Of a stretch of 64,000 nucleotides of DNA, positions 47,251 to 58,838 are shown piece by piece (position 1 is the stretch's first letter; each line of letters opens with the position of its first letter). Position numbers and translations under genes: made by a program. This stretch comes from Lepiota brunneoincarnata (Eukaryota; Basidiomycota; Agaricomycetes; Agaricales; Agaricaceae). Under the pieces are notes generated by a model. It did no database searches. It had not been told where the DNA came from and was given only the letters and a program-made list of their open reading frames with translations. Location: positions 1,054,001 to 1,118,000 of the forward strand of contig JAEBUN010000008.1 of assembly GCA_023014365.1 (NCBI GenBank), given 5' to 3'.

Positions 47251-50172
47251 AAGGCATATCTAATAAAGGGGCCTCACCTCAGCTATTCGGCGTAATGGCG
47301 GGTACTGAGGGGGGCCGGCGAAGTCTACGCATTATCACAAATATCCTAGCTACTGAGTGTGAACAAAAGGATGCCAACCAAATAGTGCGAGGATGGCGAA
47401 CGAGTGCCAAAAACGGCAGTCTAGGTCTACTGTGAGCAATGACAATAATAAAGATTGTAACCTTAGCGTGTCCCAGTGTAGTCAAGTCTGTCCGTGAGCT
47501 TGTGTGAATCCAACAAGCTCTTGAGTTTATCCTCCTCTCCCATTCTTCACGCTCCGAGTGTCATTAAATCCGACTGTCACTGATTGTTTCAGGACACCGG
47601 AGCTTAAGCACTGACTCCCACGTAATCGTGTCGTCCAACAGCACTCTTGACCATTAACAGCCGCCATTTCGAGACTTTTCCAAGCAAATACTCTCGCGCG
47701 AGGCTCTCCTCTGCTATTCTGGTATATTTCCTACCTCCTTGGTTCTGTACGAGCGCAGCAAAAGGACAAGCCCAATTCGGTCTGTCTCAGTTTCCCGAAG
47801 GGCTAATGCTCCTTGCTACTCACCCTACACCCCTCAACCCTCCGCCGGTACTACGTCGCCCTAACCCCAAGGGATCCATAAAACGAGGGCAGCACAAATG
47901 GATTCAGGTAAACAAGGGAATGTGAGTGGGAAAGCTTGTAAGCACCAGTAAAAATAATGCCGTCCAGCGTTCCTTCCGACAAGTAGGGTGAATGTCACCT
48001 CTCAACCATGATTATGTTTCTCCTCTGAGGTCATCATGGTGTACTGCACAATCTCAGACGGCAAACCAACTTACGCCTACCTCGTAAATATCATCCTACT
48101 GTTGGAAAAAGCGTGCAACGACAGTATGTTCGTTTGGCCTCGGTGAGCTCGGCAAACGGATGACTACGTACAACCAGAGTAGACTACTTACATAATATCT
48201 ACAACAATAAGGTTTTACAAACAATAAAACAATTTCAAATCACATGAATCGCGCAGACTCGCGTGATGCTAAAATTCCAACACCTACCAGTCCATGCACG
48301 TAGCTGGTCTGGATATATGCATCGATCAGCTCGCTGAAATCATCCTCAAGCCCAATACTCTTGCGTGCGGCGGAGTCGTGTACTTCTAGGGTACTAGTCA
48401 TGTACCACCAATGACACGTCCTCGGATCAATCGGGTCAGGGTAGCAATTCCCAAAAACCCATTCGGGTCGGGTGCATGGGTGTGTATATGCGTAGGGGTT
48501 GAAGGACCAGACACCAATTGATTGATCCACCAGTTGGGTTGTTCGACCGACATCAGACCCCCCTAAATTCGGTGGATTGCCTGGGAAATTCGCGAATTCG
48601 CGAACCCAGTTACCAATGCTTCTTAGAGATCGAAAAAAATCCGGGTGCGTGCACCTTGGTCAGTCTGAGTATAAGACGAGCCTCAAGTGTATGAAAAAGT
48701 TTCAAGAACTGTGTCAATACTGAGAGTCCGAGCTTGTCTGCCTGAAGTTATTAATACACCAATACACTGATCGTCTACCCCGGTAATGGCCTTACTCACC
48801 CCTGCTGCCCTCCGACTCCTGTCTGTCTGGACTTTTGGAATTAGCCTCAGGCAGCTTGCCGGGCACCACGGAACTCCTCCTGGTATTGGCCTGCTCTCAG
48901 GACGGATTTCCCGCTTGGAATCTGTCCAAGATAGTAGCCGACCCTTGTGGGGTTATTTATGCAGGGGGGGCCTCTAACACTTCACGGGGTTTTGGACTGA
49001 GCGTATCCTGATTCCGACCCTATCGCACAGTGTCTAGGCCACGTTTTGATTAGCCAGGGTCTTTTTGGACCCACCAACGGATAGTATATATGCGATAAAA
49101 TATTCAGCCGCTTTTCGACACAGCACCCTCTTCTCTCTTCCCCCATCTATACCCAACACCGTGTGCAACCTGTTGGCACGCCAATTGACAACTAAACCCC
49201 AAAAGGTACTTGTGCATGGATGAACCTTGCCTATGTCCACTGATCGGAATTCCAGCAGTTGGATCACCGATCACACGTTCGAAAGGATGCCACCAAGTAT
49301 GGGGTAATTTATTTCCGTTCCGAGTCATTTTCACTGATGATGTATTGGAAAACAGAGAACGAGAAGCTCACGGTCATATATTCTACCTGCCTCGCCTGTG
49401 CACAGAGGCACGAGAACCCATGCCGGCCCAAATCAGCGCCACCGCATTACAAAGCAGAGCCACCGCAGAAACCCCCAGGAAAACCAGAGCCACCGCGGAA
49501 ACCCCCAGGATCCACTCAATGGGTCATATATTCTACTGGGTTCTAGTGCAAGACATTAGGCTTAGGCTTTCAAAATGCTATATCCACTTCAAAAAATATA
49601 GTGAGGTCAAAAACATACCAAAATATTGTTTCTGTAGAATATATTATATACACTTTTTGTGGGGGTTAGACCCTCCCTCATTTTGGAGCCTCCAGTTCAT
49701 AGATATTTCTTGAATTATATATTGTGCATTAGTATTTTCCAGTCTGCGGCCTATATTCTATATTCCACCCTCAGCACAATATATAGGTCTTGATTCACCA
49801 AGCTGGCCGGTGGCAACAAGTCCTCCTTAGCATAGGGGTATGGCAAAACCCAAAAAATAAAAAGCCTATGCTAAGAGTGAAGCGCTGCCAAGCTCTATAT
49901 CACCATCTCAGCCAATTGCCTCCTCTCCCAGTTTTCCTATCCAACCTCACATCCTTGGCTACTTAGCACTCCTGCGCATGGGCGCTCAGAAAACGATACG
50001 ACGAATAATCGTTCTCGTTACCGTCGAATCACCATAACTTCCACCCGCTCAACATTCCGTGACAACCGACTTCTTGCTTCGTTCCCCCTTCGTGTACGTC
50101 CCTTACGATAGTCAGCATCCAAATTAAATATACAAACATACAACCTCTGGCGTGATGCAGGGGTTCTCGAGG
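47251..50172. other. long gene-poor stretch
   Basis: About 2.9 kb with no recognised gene. A 96-codon minus-strand ORF at 48240-48530 (MDQSIGVWSFNPYAYTHPCT...) is Trp/Pro/Cys-rich and of unknown origin. The only clear structure is the repeat at 49372-49537. Confidence 0.4.
49372..49537. repeat. 30 bp tandem repeat between two copies of GGTCATATATTCTAC
   Basis: CAGAGCCACCGCAGAAACCC units with a 30 bp period start at 49455 and 49485, with a shorter relative at about 49433. GGTCATATATTCTAC occurs at 49372 and again at 49522, exactly 150 bp apart. The sequence to the right is rich in TATATTCTA-like words to about 49780. Confidence 0.65.
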
Positions 50173-50410
50173 CAGTCGGTATGAAACACCAGCACATACA
50201 TCCAGCCATGTTCCATTCCGACAGCCTTCCTCTCACGCTTCCCCACCAGGGGTACGTGTTCCACAAAAAAAACTGTTCTTGGCCAACGGAATTGAGCAAG
50301 TTGTATTCAGAGCACACACTCTATCCAGATCCTATGCATTACACCCGCCGCCCAAATCAGGTTTCAACTGAGTTGGAAAGAATACATGCAGTCTATCAGA
50401 TTTACGGAGT

Positions 50411-51878
50411 CTATTGGGGTACGATTGGACGAAGCAGGGGCTGCTTGTCAATATGGGCGCCAAGTTCCAGCAAGAATCCTAGGTCTGATCCATCGCCCTT
50501 GAGGAACGGGTGAGTTGATACCCCCTTATGTTTCAAGAATTTTACGACTCACAATCATAATATTTGGGAATCCGGGATCAAAAGGGAGTACGCCTTCAAG
50601 ATACTTTATTTGCTCGTCCGAGAGTTTGATGCTCAACGCCTCAATGTTCGCCATCAGGTACTCGACCTTTCGCCCACCAATAATAGGGAACACATAAGGG
50701 GTCTTGTGCATCACATACGCGATAGCGACTATTTCATGCATGTTAGATGATGATTCAACACTCGCCTTTGCAAGGTACATACCGGAACTGATATTCTCCG
50801 TCCCAACCTCTTTGGCAACCTTCACCAGCGCATTGGATATTCTCCTCTCGTCTTCATTCCGTTCCCATGGTCTGCCCATCATCTCGCGACCTTTTTCACC
50901 AGTCTCCCGACGTTTTGCTTCTTCTTCATCTGTCCTGAACATTCCGCCTCCAACAACGCCCCAAGGCGATAGTGCCATGCCTAATAACATGTGAGAAGTG
51001 GTTTTGCTTGAGGTTAAAACAGGATACACACCCTCAGCCCTTGCCATTGGTATGATGTCGCGCTCAAAAGAACGTTTCATGACGTTCCATTCACCTTGAT
51101 ATACGCTGAATGGTGTCAACCCGTGGTCTCTCGCATATTGATTGGCTTTGGAAACAATCCATGCAGGAGTGTCCGAGATACCCTGAAGTAATGATGGAAG
51201 GTGAATAATAGTATCGTGAGTACCAGACTGACAAGAAGCACTCACCAGGTACAACACCTTGCCCTGCTGAACAAGGATATTACACGCGCGCATAACCTCC
51301 TCAACACTGGTCTCCCAGTCCCACCAATGAACATACAGGAGGTCAATATACGAGGTGCGGAGCTTTTTCAATGAAGCTTCGACGGATATATGCAACGACT
51401 TGGCATTGTTCCCGCAATAGAACCCTCCCTGCTGGATAGATGGGTCGTTGCGTTTGAACTGGGTTGTGTACTGTGCTCAAGCATTAGTAGTCGAACGACC
51501 TCTCCAGAGATAACCTTGCCTTTGTTGCGATGAAAAGTTGATCACGGATGCCCCGCTTTTCAGCCCACTCGCCGATAAACATTTCTGACGTTTCCTCTTG
51601 ACTATCTCTTTGATGAGTCCTGTTTCCTAATGGCATCCCGATAGCACGTACTAGTTATTAGCGGTGTCAATGAAATTTCCGCCATTGTCAAAGTATGCGT
51701 CGAGTAACTTGAAGCTTGTTTCTTTATCCATAGAGCCCATAAATCCCTCCCATTTATCTCCAATGCTCATCGCACCAAAAGCGAGCGGAGAGACATGGAC
51801 CCCGGCATTAGGAGAGAGGAGTCTGAGGCGACCCAAAGCTGATTTTGGGGGAGGAAATGGCTTGAAGAACGGTGACAT
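50411..51878 (-). CDS. aldo-keto reductase, aryl-alcohol dehydrogenase type (copy 1)
   Basis: Seven exons: 51878-51652, 51601-51520, 51470-51246, 51182-51032, 50989-50783, 50728-50553, 50497-50411 (TAG). The (alpha/beta)8 NADPH-dependent reductase shows [13 protein letters not shown]; the catalytic set Asp/Tyr in [10 protein letters not shown], Lys in FIATKY, His in LLYVHWWDW; cofactor-site residues in [32 protein letters not shown]; and the end [10 protein letters not shown]. It likely reduces aromatic aldehydes, as in lignin-degrading fungi, or acts in secondary metabolism. The second intron (51519-51471) uses a GC-AG pair. It looks intact and is nearly identical to copy 2. Confidence 0.88.
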
Positions 51879-51930
51879 GTTGGTTGAGGAGTTACCAGAG
51901 GTGTTGTCGAGACACCTTTGTGTGTAGAAC

Positions 51931-51942
51931 GTCTTATATACG
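51931..51942 (-). promoter_or_regulatory. TATA box of aldo-keto reductase copy 1
   Basis: Minus-strand GCGTATATAAGA about 55 bp upstream of the ATG at 51878. The surrounding 25 bp are shared with copy 2. Confidence 0.6.
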
Positions 51943-52090
51943 CAGAATGGGCAGGCTATCGGCCCAGCACGTCTCCCGACTCAGTACTCCCAGCGAAGAG
52001 AAGGTACTAGGAACCGAGGCCACGTACCGTTCGGCATATTGGCCACTCATAATCTTTGTCTCGCTGACGCGGAACGTAGCAGTGGCCCAT

Positions 52091-52136
52091 TGTTTGGCCG
52101 AAGGACATGCGCGGCCTGCCATATGAGCGCTCGTTG
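52091..52136. repeat. TTTGGCCGAAG motif, copy a of unit 1
   Basis: TGTTTGGCCGAAGGACATGC followed by GCGGCC and a CATATGAGCGCTCGTTG tail. It lies about 210 bp upstream of the copy 1 reductase start. Confidence 0.65.
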
Positions 52137-52382
52137 TTGATGAGGGGCGACCGACGGGGTCGTGAGAACCTTCCAAATGGGGCGAGAGAATATCCCTGGT
52201 CACAGAGCGTCACAGCCCTAATCCATCGAGCGGGCGTCCAGTGAGCATAATCGGGGCGTATGGATTGACTCATCCAGCGTGACTCAATGTTACAACCATT
52301 TATGGAAGGTTCTCGCGACCTCCCCCGGTGGGTTGACTTTGGGCGCCGCTCAGAAGGTCGCCTCTCGTTTCTGCCCGCAGTC

Positions 52383-52434
52383 TATGGTTTGGCCGAAGGG
52401 CGTACGCGTCCCTTGGCTCATAACCACTCGTCAT
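52383..52434. repeat. TTTGGCCGAAG motif, copy b of unit 1
   Basis: TATGGTTTGGCCGAAGGGCG, TACGCGTCCCTTGG, then CATAACCACTCGTCATC. Confidence 0.65.
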
Positions 52435-53115
52435 CACTATCTTCCATCCCGCACCCACAAGCCTATTTTATGATATCGGAGTTGACGTGCTACCGGGGTC
52501 ACTTGCTGACAAGCTAAATCCGTGAAGTCCGGGTATCATCATGGAATATACGATCCATCAAGCTGCTACCAACGAATCCCGCTCCAGCACGGACGTTGAC
52601 CAGCGCGCATATAGCGTTATGACACTATCTTGAATATGTAACCAAACATTGAAGAGTATTTGTAGAGCAGAACCTGAGGTATCCGTGTCCGAGGCATTGA
52701 CCTCCAACATCACTCTAATAGAAAAACGCAATTTTGACCCCAAGTTCACTTTATGAAGTGGTGGAGTTTCACACACTGGAGGGGGCCACGAGATGGCCAC
52801 TTGAGTTCAACACGTGGAAATTCATATATTAGGTGGTTTGCGTGGTTTACATTTCTTAGTTGTACTTCGACGATTTACTCTTACAATTTGCTGGCTGGAC
52901 GAATCCCTCCCGAAGCCCATTCCCTGGGTGCATTACAATACCCATTGCCGACTCGGCGAACAATAGTTCACAATTATCCGCCACCCAATCACTGATAACC
53001 ATTACATAGACGATCATCATTGTCAATGAGCACAACCAACTCCGGCGGCAAAAGTCCCTACTCGTGAATACATGACGAAGTCGTGGAAAAAAGTCGATTA
53101 GAGTATCATCGTTTT

Positions 53116-53604
53116 TCATATCATCAAGTCATCCAAGAGTGATTGGTATTCCTTACCCGGCTCCCCTCGCAGTTCTGAATCAGTCATCACTTCTACCCTG
53201 GTCAGCCAACGATGTACCTGGCCAATGCAGAGCGAATCGCTGCCCTGTACAACTGCAATATAAAAGACTGAACGGGGGCAGGGTGTACGCGCGCCAGAGA
53301 GGGAAGGAACGTCGAGACACACTCCCAGTCAAGTATGTCCCGTCAATTGCCCAGGCTTGTCTGTCAGTAAATTCTCAAACGAAATGTCGTCGTGGTGAAT
53401 TATTGTTGTTTCTTGCGGGGTGTTTACGGGCAGGGGAGGGAAGATGTGCGGAAGAAAGTAACAACCCGTTTTGCAAGTGCTTGCGTCTTCTCTGCGTTGT
53501 CGTGATCAGTCCTTGTCTTCACCTTCCTCGTCTTCACAGTCGCCCTCATGCTTCTTGTCTTTGAGGTCGCCCTCGCCCTCCCCGCTGCCACCGGCAGTGG
53601 TGGT
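53116..53604 (-). pseudogene. phosphotransferase-like gene fragment in unit 1
   Basis: Aligns with parts of 56410-57153: minus-strand KTQALAKRVVTFFRTSSLPC near 53480-53420, and DSLCIGQVHRWLTRVEVMTD near 53245-53190. About 190 bp present in unit 2 (between about 56620 and 56815) are missing here, and the 5' part of the gene is absent beyond 53604. Nonfunctional remnant. Confidence 0.65.
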
Positions 53605-54069
53605 GGTGGTGTAGCCCCATGCCACCTCTTGTGGAGCTCGGAAGACGGACCCTTACGAACTCTCGGATCACGAGTCTCGGAGCGCCCGTGCCAAAAGGAC
53701 AATCATCATTCGACGACATCTCCGTTCCGTCGGCAGCCTCATATGTTCAAGGATAGATAAAATTTTTATTCGTTCTCCATTTCGTTCCCTGAGCGCAATC
53801 ATCATATTATAAGTTTTCTCCCTGTTTAGACGACAGTCGGTATGAAACACCAGCACACACACCCAGCCATGTTCCATTCGGACAGCCTTCCTCTCACACT
53901 CCTCCGACTATGGATGAGTTCCGCAAAAGTCTGTTCTTACCAAACGGATTTGAGCAAGCTGTATTCAGTCAGAGCACACACTCTTATCCAGATTCCTATT
54001 ACACCTGCCGCCAAAATCAAATTTCAACTGAGTTGGGATGAATACATGCAGTCTATCAGATTTACGAGT

Positions 54070-55533
54070 CTATTGGGGTACAATTGGACGAAGCAGGGGC
54101 TGCTTGTCAATATGGGCGCCGAGTTTCACCAAGAACCCTAGTTCTGATCCATCGCCCTTGAGGAATGGGTGAGTGATACACCCTTATGTTCAAGAATTTA
54201 TGACTTACAATCATAATATTTGGGAATCCGGGATCAAAGGGGAGTACGCCCTCAAGATACTTTATTTGTTCATCCGAGAGTTTGATGCTCAACGCCTCAA
54301 TATTCGCCATCAGGTACTCGACCTTTCGCCCACCGATGATAGGGAATACATAAGGGGTCTTGTGCATCACGTACGCGATGGCAACTATTTCGTACACGTC
54401 AGAATGATAGTTTAAGACTCGTCCTGAAATGTACATACCAGAACTAATGTTCTCCGTCCCAACTTCTTTGGCGACCTTCACCAGAGCATTGGATATTTTC
54501 TTCTCGTCTTCATTCCGTTCCCATGCCAGGCCCATCATTTCGCGACCTTTTTCACCAGTCTCCCGACGTTTTGCTTCTTCTTCATCCGTCCTGAGCTTTC
54601 CGCCTCCAACAACGCCCCAAGGCGATAGTGCCATGCCTAATAACAAGTGAGAAGTGGCTTTGCTTGATGTAAAAACAGGATACAAACCCTCAGCCCTTGC
54701 CATTGGTATGATGTCGCGCTCAAAAGAACGTTTCATGACATTCCATTCACCTTGATATACGCTGAACGGTGTCAACCCATGATCTCTAGCATATTGATTG
54801 GCTTTGGAAACGATCCATGCAGGAGTGTCCGAGATACCCTGAAGTAATGATGGAAGGTGAATAATAGTATCGTGAGTACCAGACTGACAAGAAGCCCTCA
54901 CCAGGTACAACACCTTGCCCTGCTGAACAAGGATATTACACGCGCGCATAACCTCCTCGACACTGGTTTCCCAGTCCCACCAATGAACATACAGGAGGTC
55001 AATATACGAGGTGCGGAGCTTTTTCAAAGAAGCTTCGACGGATATATGCAACGACTTTGCACTGTTCCCACAGTAAAATCCCGCCTGCTGGATAGACGGA
55101 TCGCTCCGTTTGAACTGGGTTGTGTACTGTGCTCAAGAATTAGTAGTCGAACGACCTCTCTAGAGTTAACCTTGCCTTTGTTGCGATGAAAAGCTGATCA
55201 CGGATGCCCCGCTCTTCAGCCCATTCGCCGATAAACATTTCTGATGTCTCGTCTTGGCTACATCTTGATGAGTCCTGTTTCCCAATCGCATCTCGATAGC
55301 ACGTACTAGTTATTAGCGGTGTCAATGAAATTTCCGCCATTGTCAAAGTATGCGTCGAGTAACTTGAAGCTGGTTTCTTTATCCATGGAGCCCATAAATC
55401 CCTCCCACTTATCTCCAATGCTCATTGCACCAAAAACGAGCGGAGAGACATGGACCCCGGCGTTAGGAGAGAGGAGTCTGAGGCGTCCCAAAGCTGTTTT
55501 GGGGGGAGGGAATGGCGTGAAGAACAATGACAT
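54070..55533 (-). CDS. aldo-keto reductase, aryl-alcohol dehydrogenase type (copy 2)
   Basis: Duplicate of the gene at 50411-51878 with the same seven-exon layout: ATG at 55533, first exon to about 55308, stop at 54072-54070. Start [20 protein letters not shown]. The catalytic Asp/Tyr ([10 protein letters not shown]), Lys (FIATK) and His (YVHWWDW) are kept, as is the GC-AG second intron. Differences from copy 1 are scattered substitutions (LVFGAMS for [20 protein letters not shown] for [22 protein letters not shown] for GFLLELGAH). No frameshift seen, so both copies are probably functional. The duplication may raise dosage. Confidence 0.87.
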
Positions 55534-55588
55534 GTTAACAGGCTGGGGAATTACCAGAAGTGTTTTCGAGACATCCTTTGTACATGGA

Positions 55589-55600
55589 ACGTCTTATATA
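55589..55600 (-). promoter_or_regulatory. TATA box of aldo-keto reductase copy 2
   Basis: Minus-strand GCATATATAAGA about 60 bp upstream of the ATG at 55533, equivalent to the copy 1 box. Confidence 0.6.
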
Positions 55601-55742
55601 TGCAAAATGGGCAGGCTATCGGCCCAACACGTCTCCCGACCCAGTGAAGAGAAGGCACTAGGAGTCGGAGTTACATACTATTCGGCAATTTGACGACTCA
55701 TAGTCTTTGTCTCGCTGGCGTAGAACATAGCGATGGCTCATA

Positions 55743-55792
55743 CTGTTTGGCCGAAGGATATACGCGGCCCCTGCCGTATGAGCGCCCATCGT
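55743..55792. repeat. TTTGGCCGAAG motif, copy a of unit 2
   Basis: CTGTTTGGCCGAAGGATATA, CGCGGCCCCTGCC, then GTATGAGCGCCCATCG. Confidence 0.65.
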
Positions 55793-55856
55793 TAGTGTCA
55801 TTTATAAGCACTTTCGTAAAAGTAACCCTTTTTACGTCTCCTGCCCGCAATACAGT

Positions 55857-55910
55857 ATATGGTTTGGCCGAAGGGCAGTACGCGTCCCTTGACGCATAAG
55901 CACTCGTCGT
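55857..55910. repeat. TTTGGCCGAAG motif, copy b of unit 2
   Basis: ATATGGTTTGGCCGAAGGGC, AGTACGCGTCCCTTGACG, then CATAAGCACTCGTCG. Confidence 0.65.
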
Positions 55911-56409
55911 CAGTATCTTCTATCCCCGCACCCACCAGTCCATGTTTTGATATCGGAGTTGGCGTACTACCGGAGTCACTCTTCTGACAAGCTTGGCACC
56001 AGACAGGCCCAGCATTGGCCTGAGCTATATCCGTGAGGTCCGGGAATTATCATGGATTATACGATCCAACAAGCCGCCACCACGGCGTCGATCAGCGCGC
56101 ATGATCGAGACTATGGGAGAAAAGGTGGTATATTGCGTTATGACATTATCTTGAATATGTAACCAAGTTTGGAGGGTATTTGTAGAGCAGAACCTGAGGA
56201 ATCCGTGTCCGAGGCAATGACCTCCAACACCACTCTAAATTTGCTGGCCCTGACGAACCCCTCCCGAAGGCGCAGTGCCTTCGTGCATTACAATACCCGT
56301 TGCCAACTCTGCGAACAATAGTTCACAATTATCCGCCACCCAACCGCCAGTGACCGTTACGTAGACGATCAATGTCAGTGAGCACAACCTATTGTGGAGG
56401 GAAAAGTCC

Positions 56410-57721
56410 CTAACTTACTCGTGAATACATGACGAAGTCGCGGAAGAGGTCGATTAGGGTGTCATAGTTCCGTATCAAGTCATCCAAGGGCGATTGGTAT
56501 TCCTCACCCGGCGGCTCCCCTCGCAGTTCCTCGTCAGTCATCATTTCTACCCCGTTCAGCCATCGATACACCCGGTCAATGCAGAGCGAATCGCTGCACT
56601 GTACAGCTGCGATACAAAAGTCATCCCTGCAACCTACTCATCTGGTATGTCCGCACCCACTCTGGCTGCAGGTGTTCCATCTCATCCAAAAACACCGTCC
56701 TGAATTGGGTTTGCTCCCGCTCGCGCAAGTGCTCGAAACAAAGCCCGTCCCGCTGCCCATCTTCTTCTTTTCCATAGGTCCCTACTTTGGGCTGTTCGGT
56801 GTGTGGGCATCCCAGAAGGAACGAGGGCAGGGTGTGCGCACGCCAGAGAGGGAACGCCGAGACACACTCCCAGTCGAGTATGCCCGTCAATTACCCAGAC
56901 TTGCCTGTCAGTAAATTATCAGATGAAATGTCGTGGTGGTGAATTGTTGTTGTTTTAGGCGGGGCGTCTATGGGCAGGGGAGAGAAGATGTGCGGAAGAA
57001 AGTAATAAGCCGTTTTGCAAGTGCTTGTGTCTTCGCTGCGTCGTCATGATCACCTTCGTTGTCCTTATCTTCACCGTCCTTGTCTTCAAAGTCGCCCTCA
57101 TGCTTTTTGTCTTTGAGGTCGCCCTCGCCCTCCCCGCTGCCACCGGCGGTGGTGGCAGGCCTGCTAAGGATCGCGGCAGAATCGTTGAGGACGAACGCGA
57201 GACACGCCGCCAGCCATTTATGAGTTGACTGGAAAGAACCCCGGGGAACGTCCTGGTCGAAATGATCCTCCCAGAAAAACGCCATGGAGACGATCTGGCC
57301 GACTGCGACAGAACCGGAGGGAGATTCCGATGTTTCCGATACCGGACAAGGGGTGAGCGTACAGTTTTGCAAGCACACCTACAAGAGTCTTGACAAGCAC
57401 GATCTCGGCCTCCCAATTTATGTCCTTTCACTGTTTCCCCAAGATGTCGCCGGGGATCTTCTCCAGTGTCATCCACTCAAAGCCTAGCTCACTTTCCTCT
57501 ACTGGGACCGCGTTTTCTTCGTATGCTAATACACGTGAGATGACCTCTGTGGCATGTGCGCGGACAAACCTAATAGTCGCAACCTCACTGAGTGTCTTGA
57601 GTCGAGGCTCGACCGGGAGTGCGCGCTGCGACGCGAGTGAGGTATGTGTGTGTCCGCGTAGGTCAATAGTGTAGAGTCTTTTAAACCCTCCTTGAGCGAC
57701 GAAGGAAATCGTACGAGACAT
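56410..57721 (-). pseudogene. aminoglycoside-phosphotransferase-like (APH/choline-kinase fold) gene, disrupted
   Basis: Start MSRTISFVAQGGFKRLYTID at 57721. Then LKTLSEVATIRFVRAHATEV, GFEWMTLEKIPG, (after TGA near 57430) DINWEAEIVLVKTLVGVLAK, (other frame) VAVGQIVSMAFFWEDHFDQD, an acidic Lys/Asp repeat, KTQALAKRLITFFRTSSLPC, the ILDWECVSAFPLW metal-binding Asp motif near 56880, and a C-terminus ending RDFVMYSRVS at 56410. The order fits fungal APH-family small-molecule kinases of unknown substrate. A TGA and at least one frameshift near 57340 break it, so I call it a pseudogene; some breaks might be unrecognised introns. Confidence 0.6.
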
Positions 57722-58838
57722 ATCTGTGGCGATGGGAATATGCTTGTGAGCGATAGTCTCGAGAAGAGGGATGGATGGCTCTGAGGTCCGGAAAGCGGGT
57801 ATCTACGCACCTCGAATTTATAAGCTCGGCTCGTTTTGATATGATCATTTCGGCATGTTCGGCTAAATAGCATTATAAATCTGATTACGGAAAGAGTATC
57901 GAGCTATCGAAGTCTAGGACAAAACTACAGTGTAGAACTTAAGTATGAGATCAGTAAGAGTTAGTAAAAGGCTGTGAAGCTGTGATGCTGGAAACAAAAT
58001 GGAGAGAAAACAAAAGAGAATATTGAAATATCGCTTGTCTATGAATCACAGTGAATCACACTAACTTTCACCCCATTGCTCATCATCACCGTTCTGTGAT
58101 AAGTAGGACCACTTGTTTTCGCCGCCAGCCTTAACATAGTTCATAATGGCTAGCTAAGGTAGGTCCGGACATCGCGGAGGGTCGGAGCTGACAATATGGT
58201 ATGTGTCGGGGACCAATCCAGTCGAGTGATCCGGGATTTGGTGTAGTCACGAAGTGGCAACGCAACACGTCTTCTTACTCACTAGGCAGAAGAAAATCAT
58301 TAGGAATCGGAATCACCAACTACTGAGCGGCTTTAATCACTCATCTTCCTTGTCCCGCCGGTGTGCTGAAACGTAGTAGTAGGCTGTGCTCTTTGATGGG
58401 CGCCCTTGTGGTAGCCTCATATGGTTTGGCCGAAGAACATACGCGTCCCCTGATGTATATGTTCTTGACGTGAGTAACTCCCCTCGCCTCTGCAGCTGCG
58501 TAAAACATACCTTGATATTGAAATTCACATGTTCACCGGAGTTAGCCTGGCGCAGTCAGGCCTAGTTTTGATCTGAACTAAATCCGGTCCCCCGGTAGTA
58601 AGCAGCTCGCCTCTCTTCGTAAGCACCTCATCAACCTATGAATAACTGGGATGGGCATGACTCAGCCCCTCTCAACCCGGGGCGCGACCCTCAAAGCTGC
58701 CGATGTTTCGATGTTGGAAACGTCATCACACAGTTCAGGTACAAAAAAGCTCATCGAATTTCCTTATAATACACGACACATCCGAATTCAAAGGACAGCA
58801 AAGAACCGCCCCTTCTCCTTTCATACAACCTCTCCACA
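57722..58838. other. intergenic region
   Basis: About 1.1 kb; apart from the TTTGGCCGAAG motif at 58421 no feature was recognised. Confidence 0.4.
58421..58461. repeat. TTTGGCCGAAG motif, copy outside the duplication
   Basis: ATGGTTTGGCCGAAGAACAT, ACGCGTCCCCTGATG, TATATG. It is closest to the b type and lies about 400 bp upstream of the GNAT gene. Confidence 0.65.

Larger units (their letters stand above)
50173..53604. repeat. tandem segmental duplication, unit 1
   Basis: It begins CAGTCGGTATGAAACACCAG and is collinear with unit 2 (53834-57153): AKR gene, its promoter, the TTTGGCCGAAG motif pair and the distal part of a phosphotransferase-like gene. Sequence left of 50173 and right of about 53604 does not match unit 2 flanks. 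Several indels distinguish the units. Confidence 0.8.
53834..57153. repeat. tandem segmental duplication, unit 2
   Basis: Begins with the same CAGTCGGTATGAAACACCAG at 53834 and ends within the phosphotransferase-like gene near 57153 (GCTGCCACCGGCGGTGG). Since that gene continues past the homology in unit 2 but is cut in unit 1, unit 2 looks like the source and unit 1 the derived copy. Confidence 0.78.

Noticed and set aside
48240..48530. 96-codon minus-strand ORF as a gene
   Set aside because: No recognisable motif, signal peptide or exon context; mentioned only as part of the gene-poor stretch.
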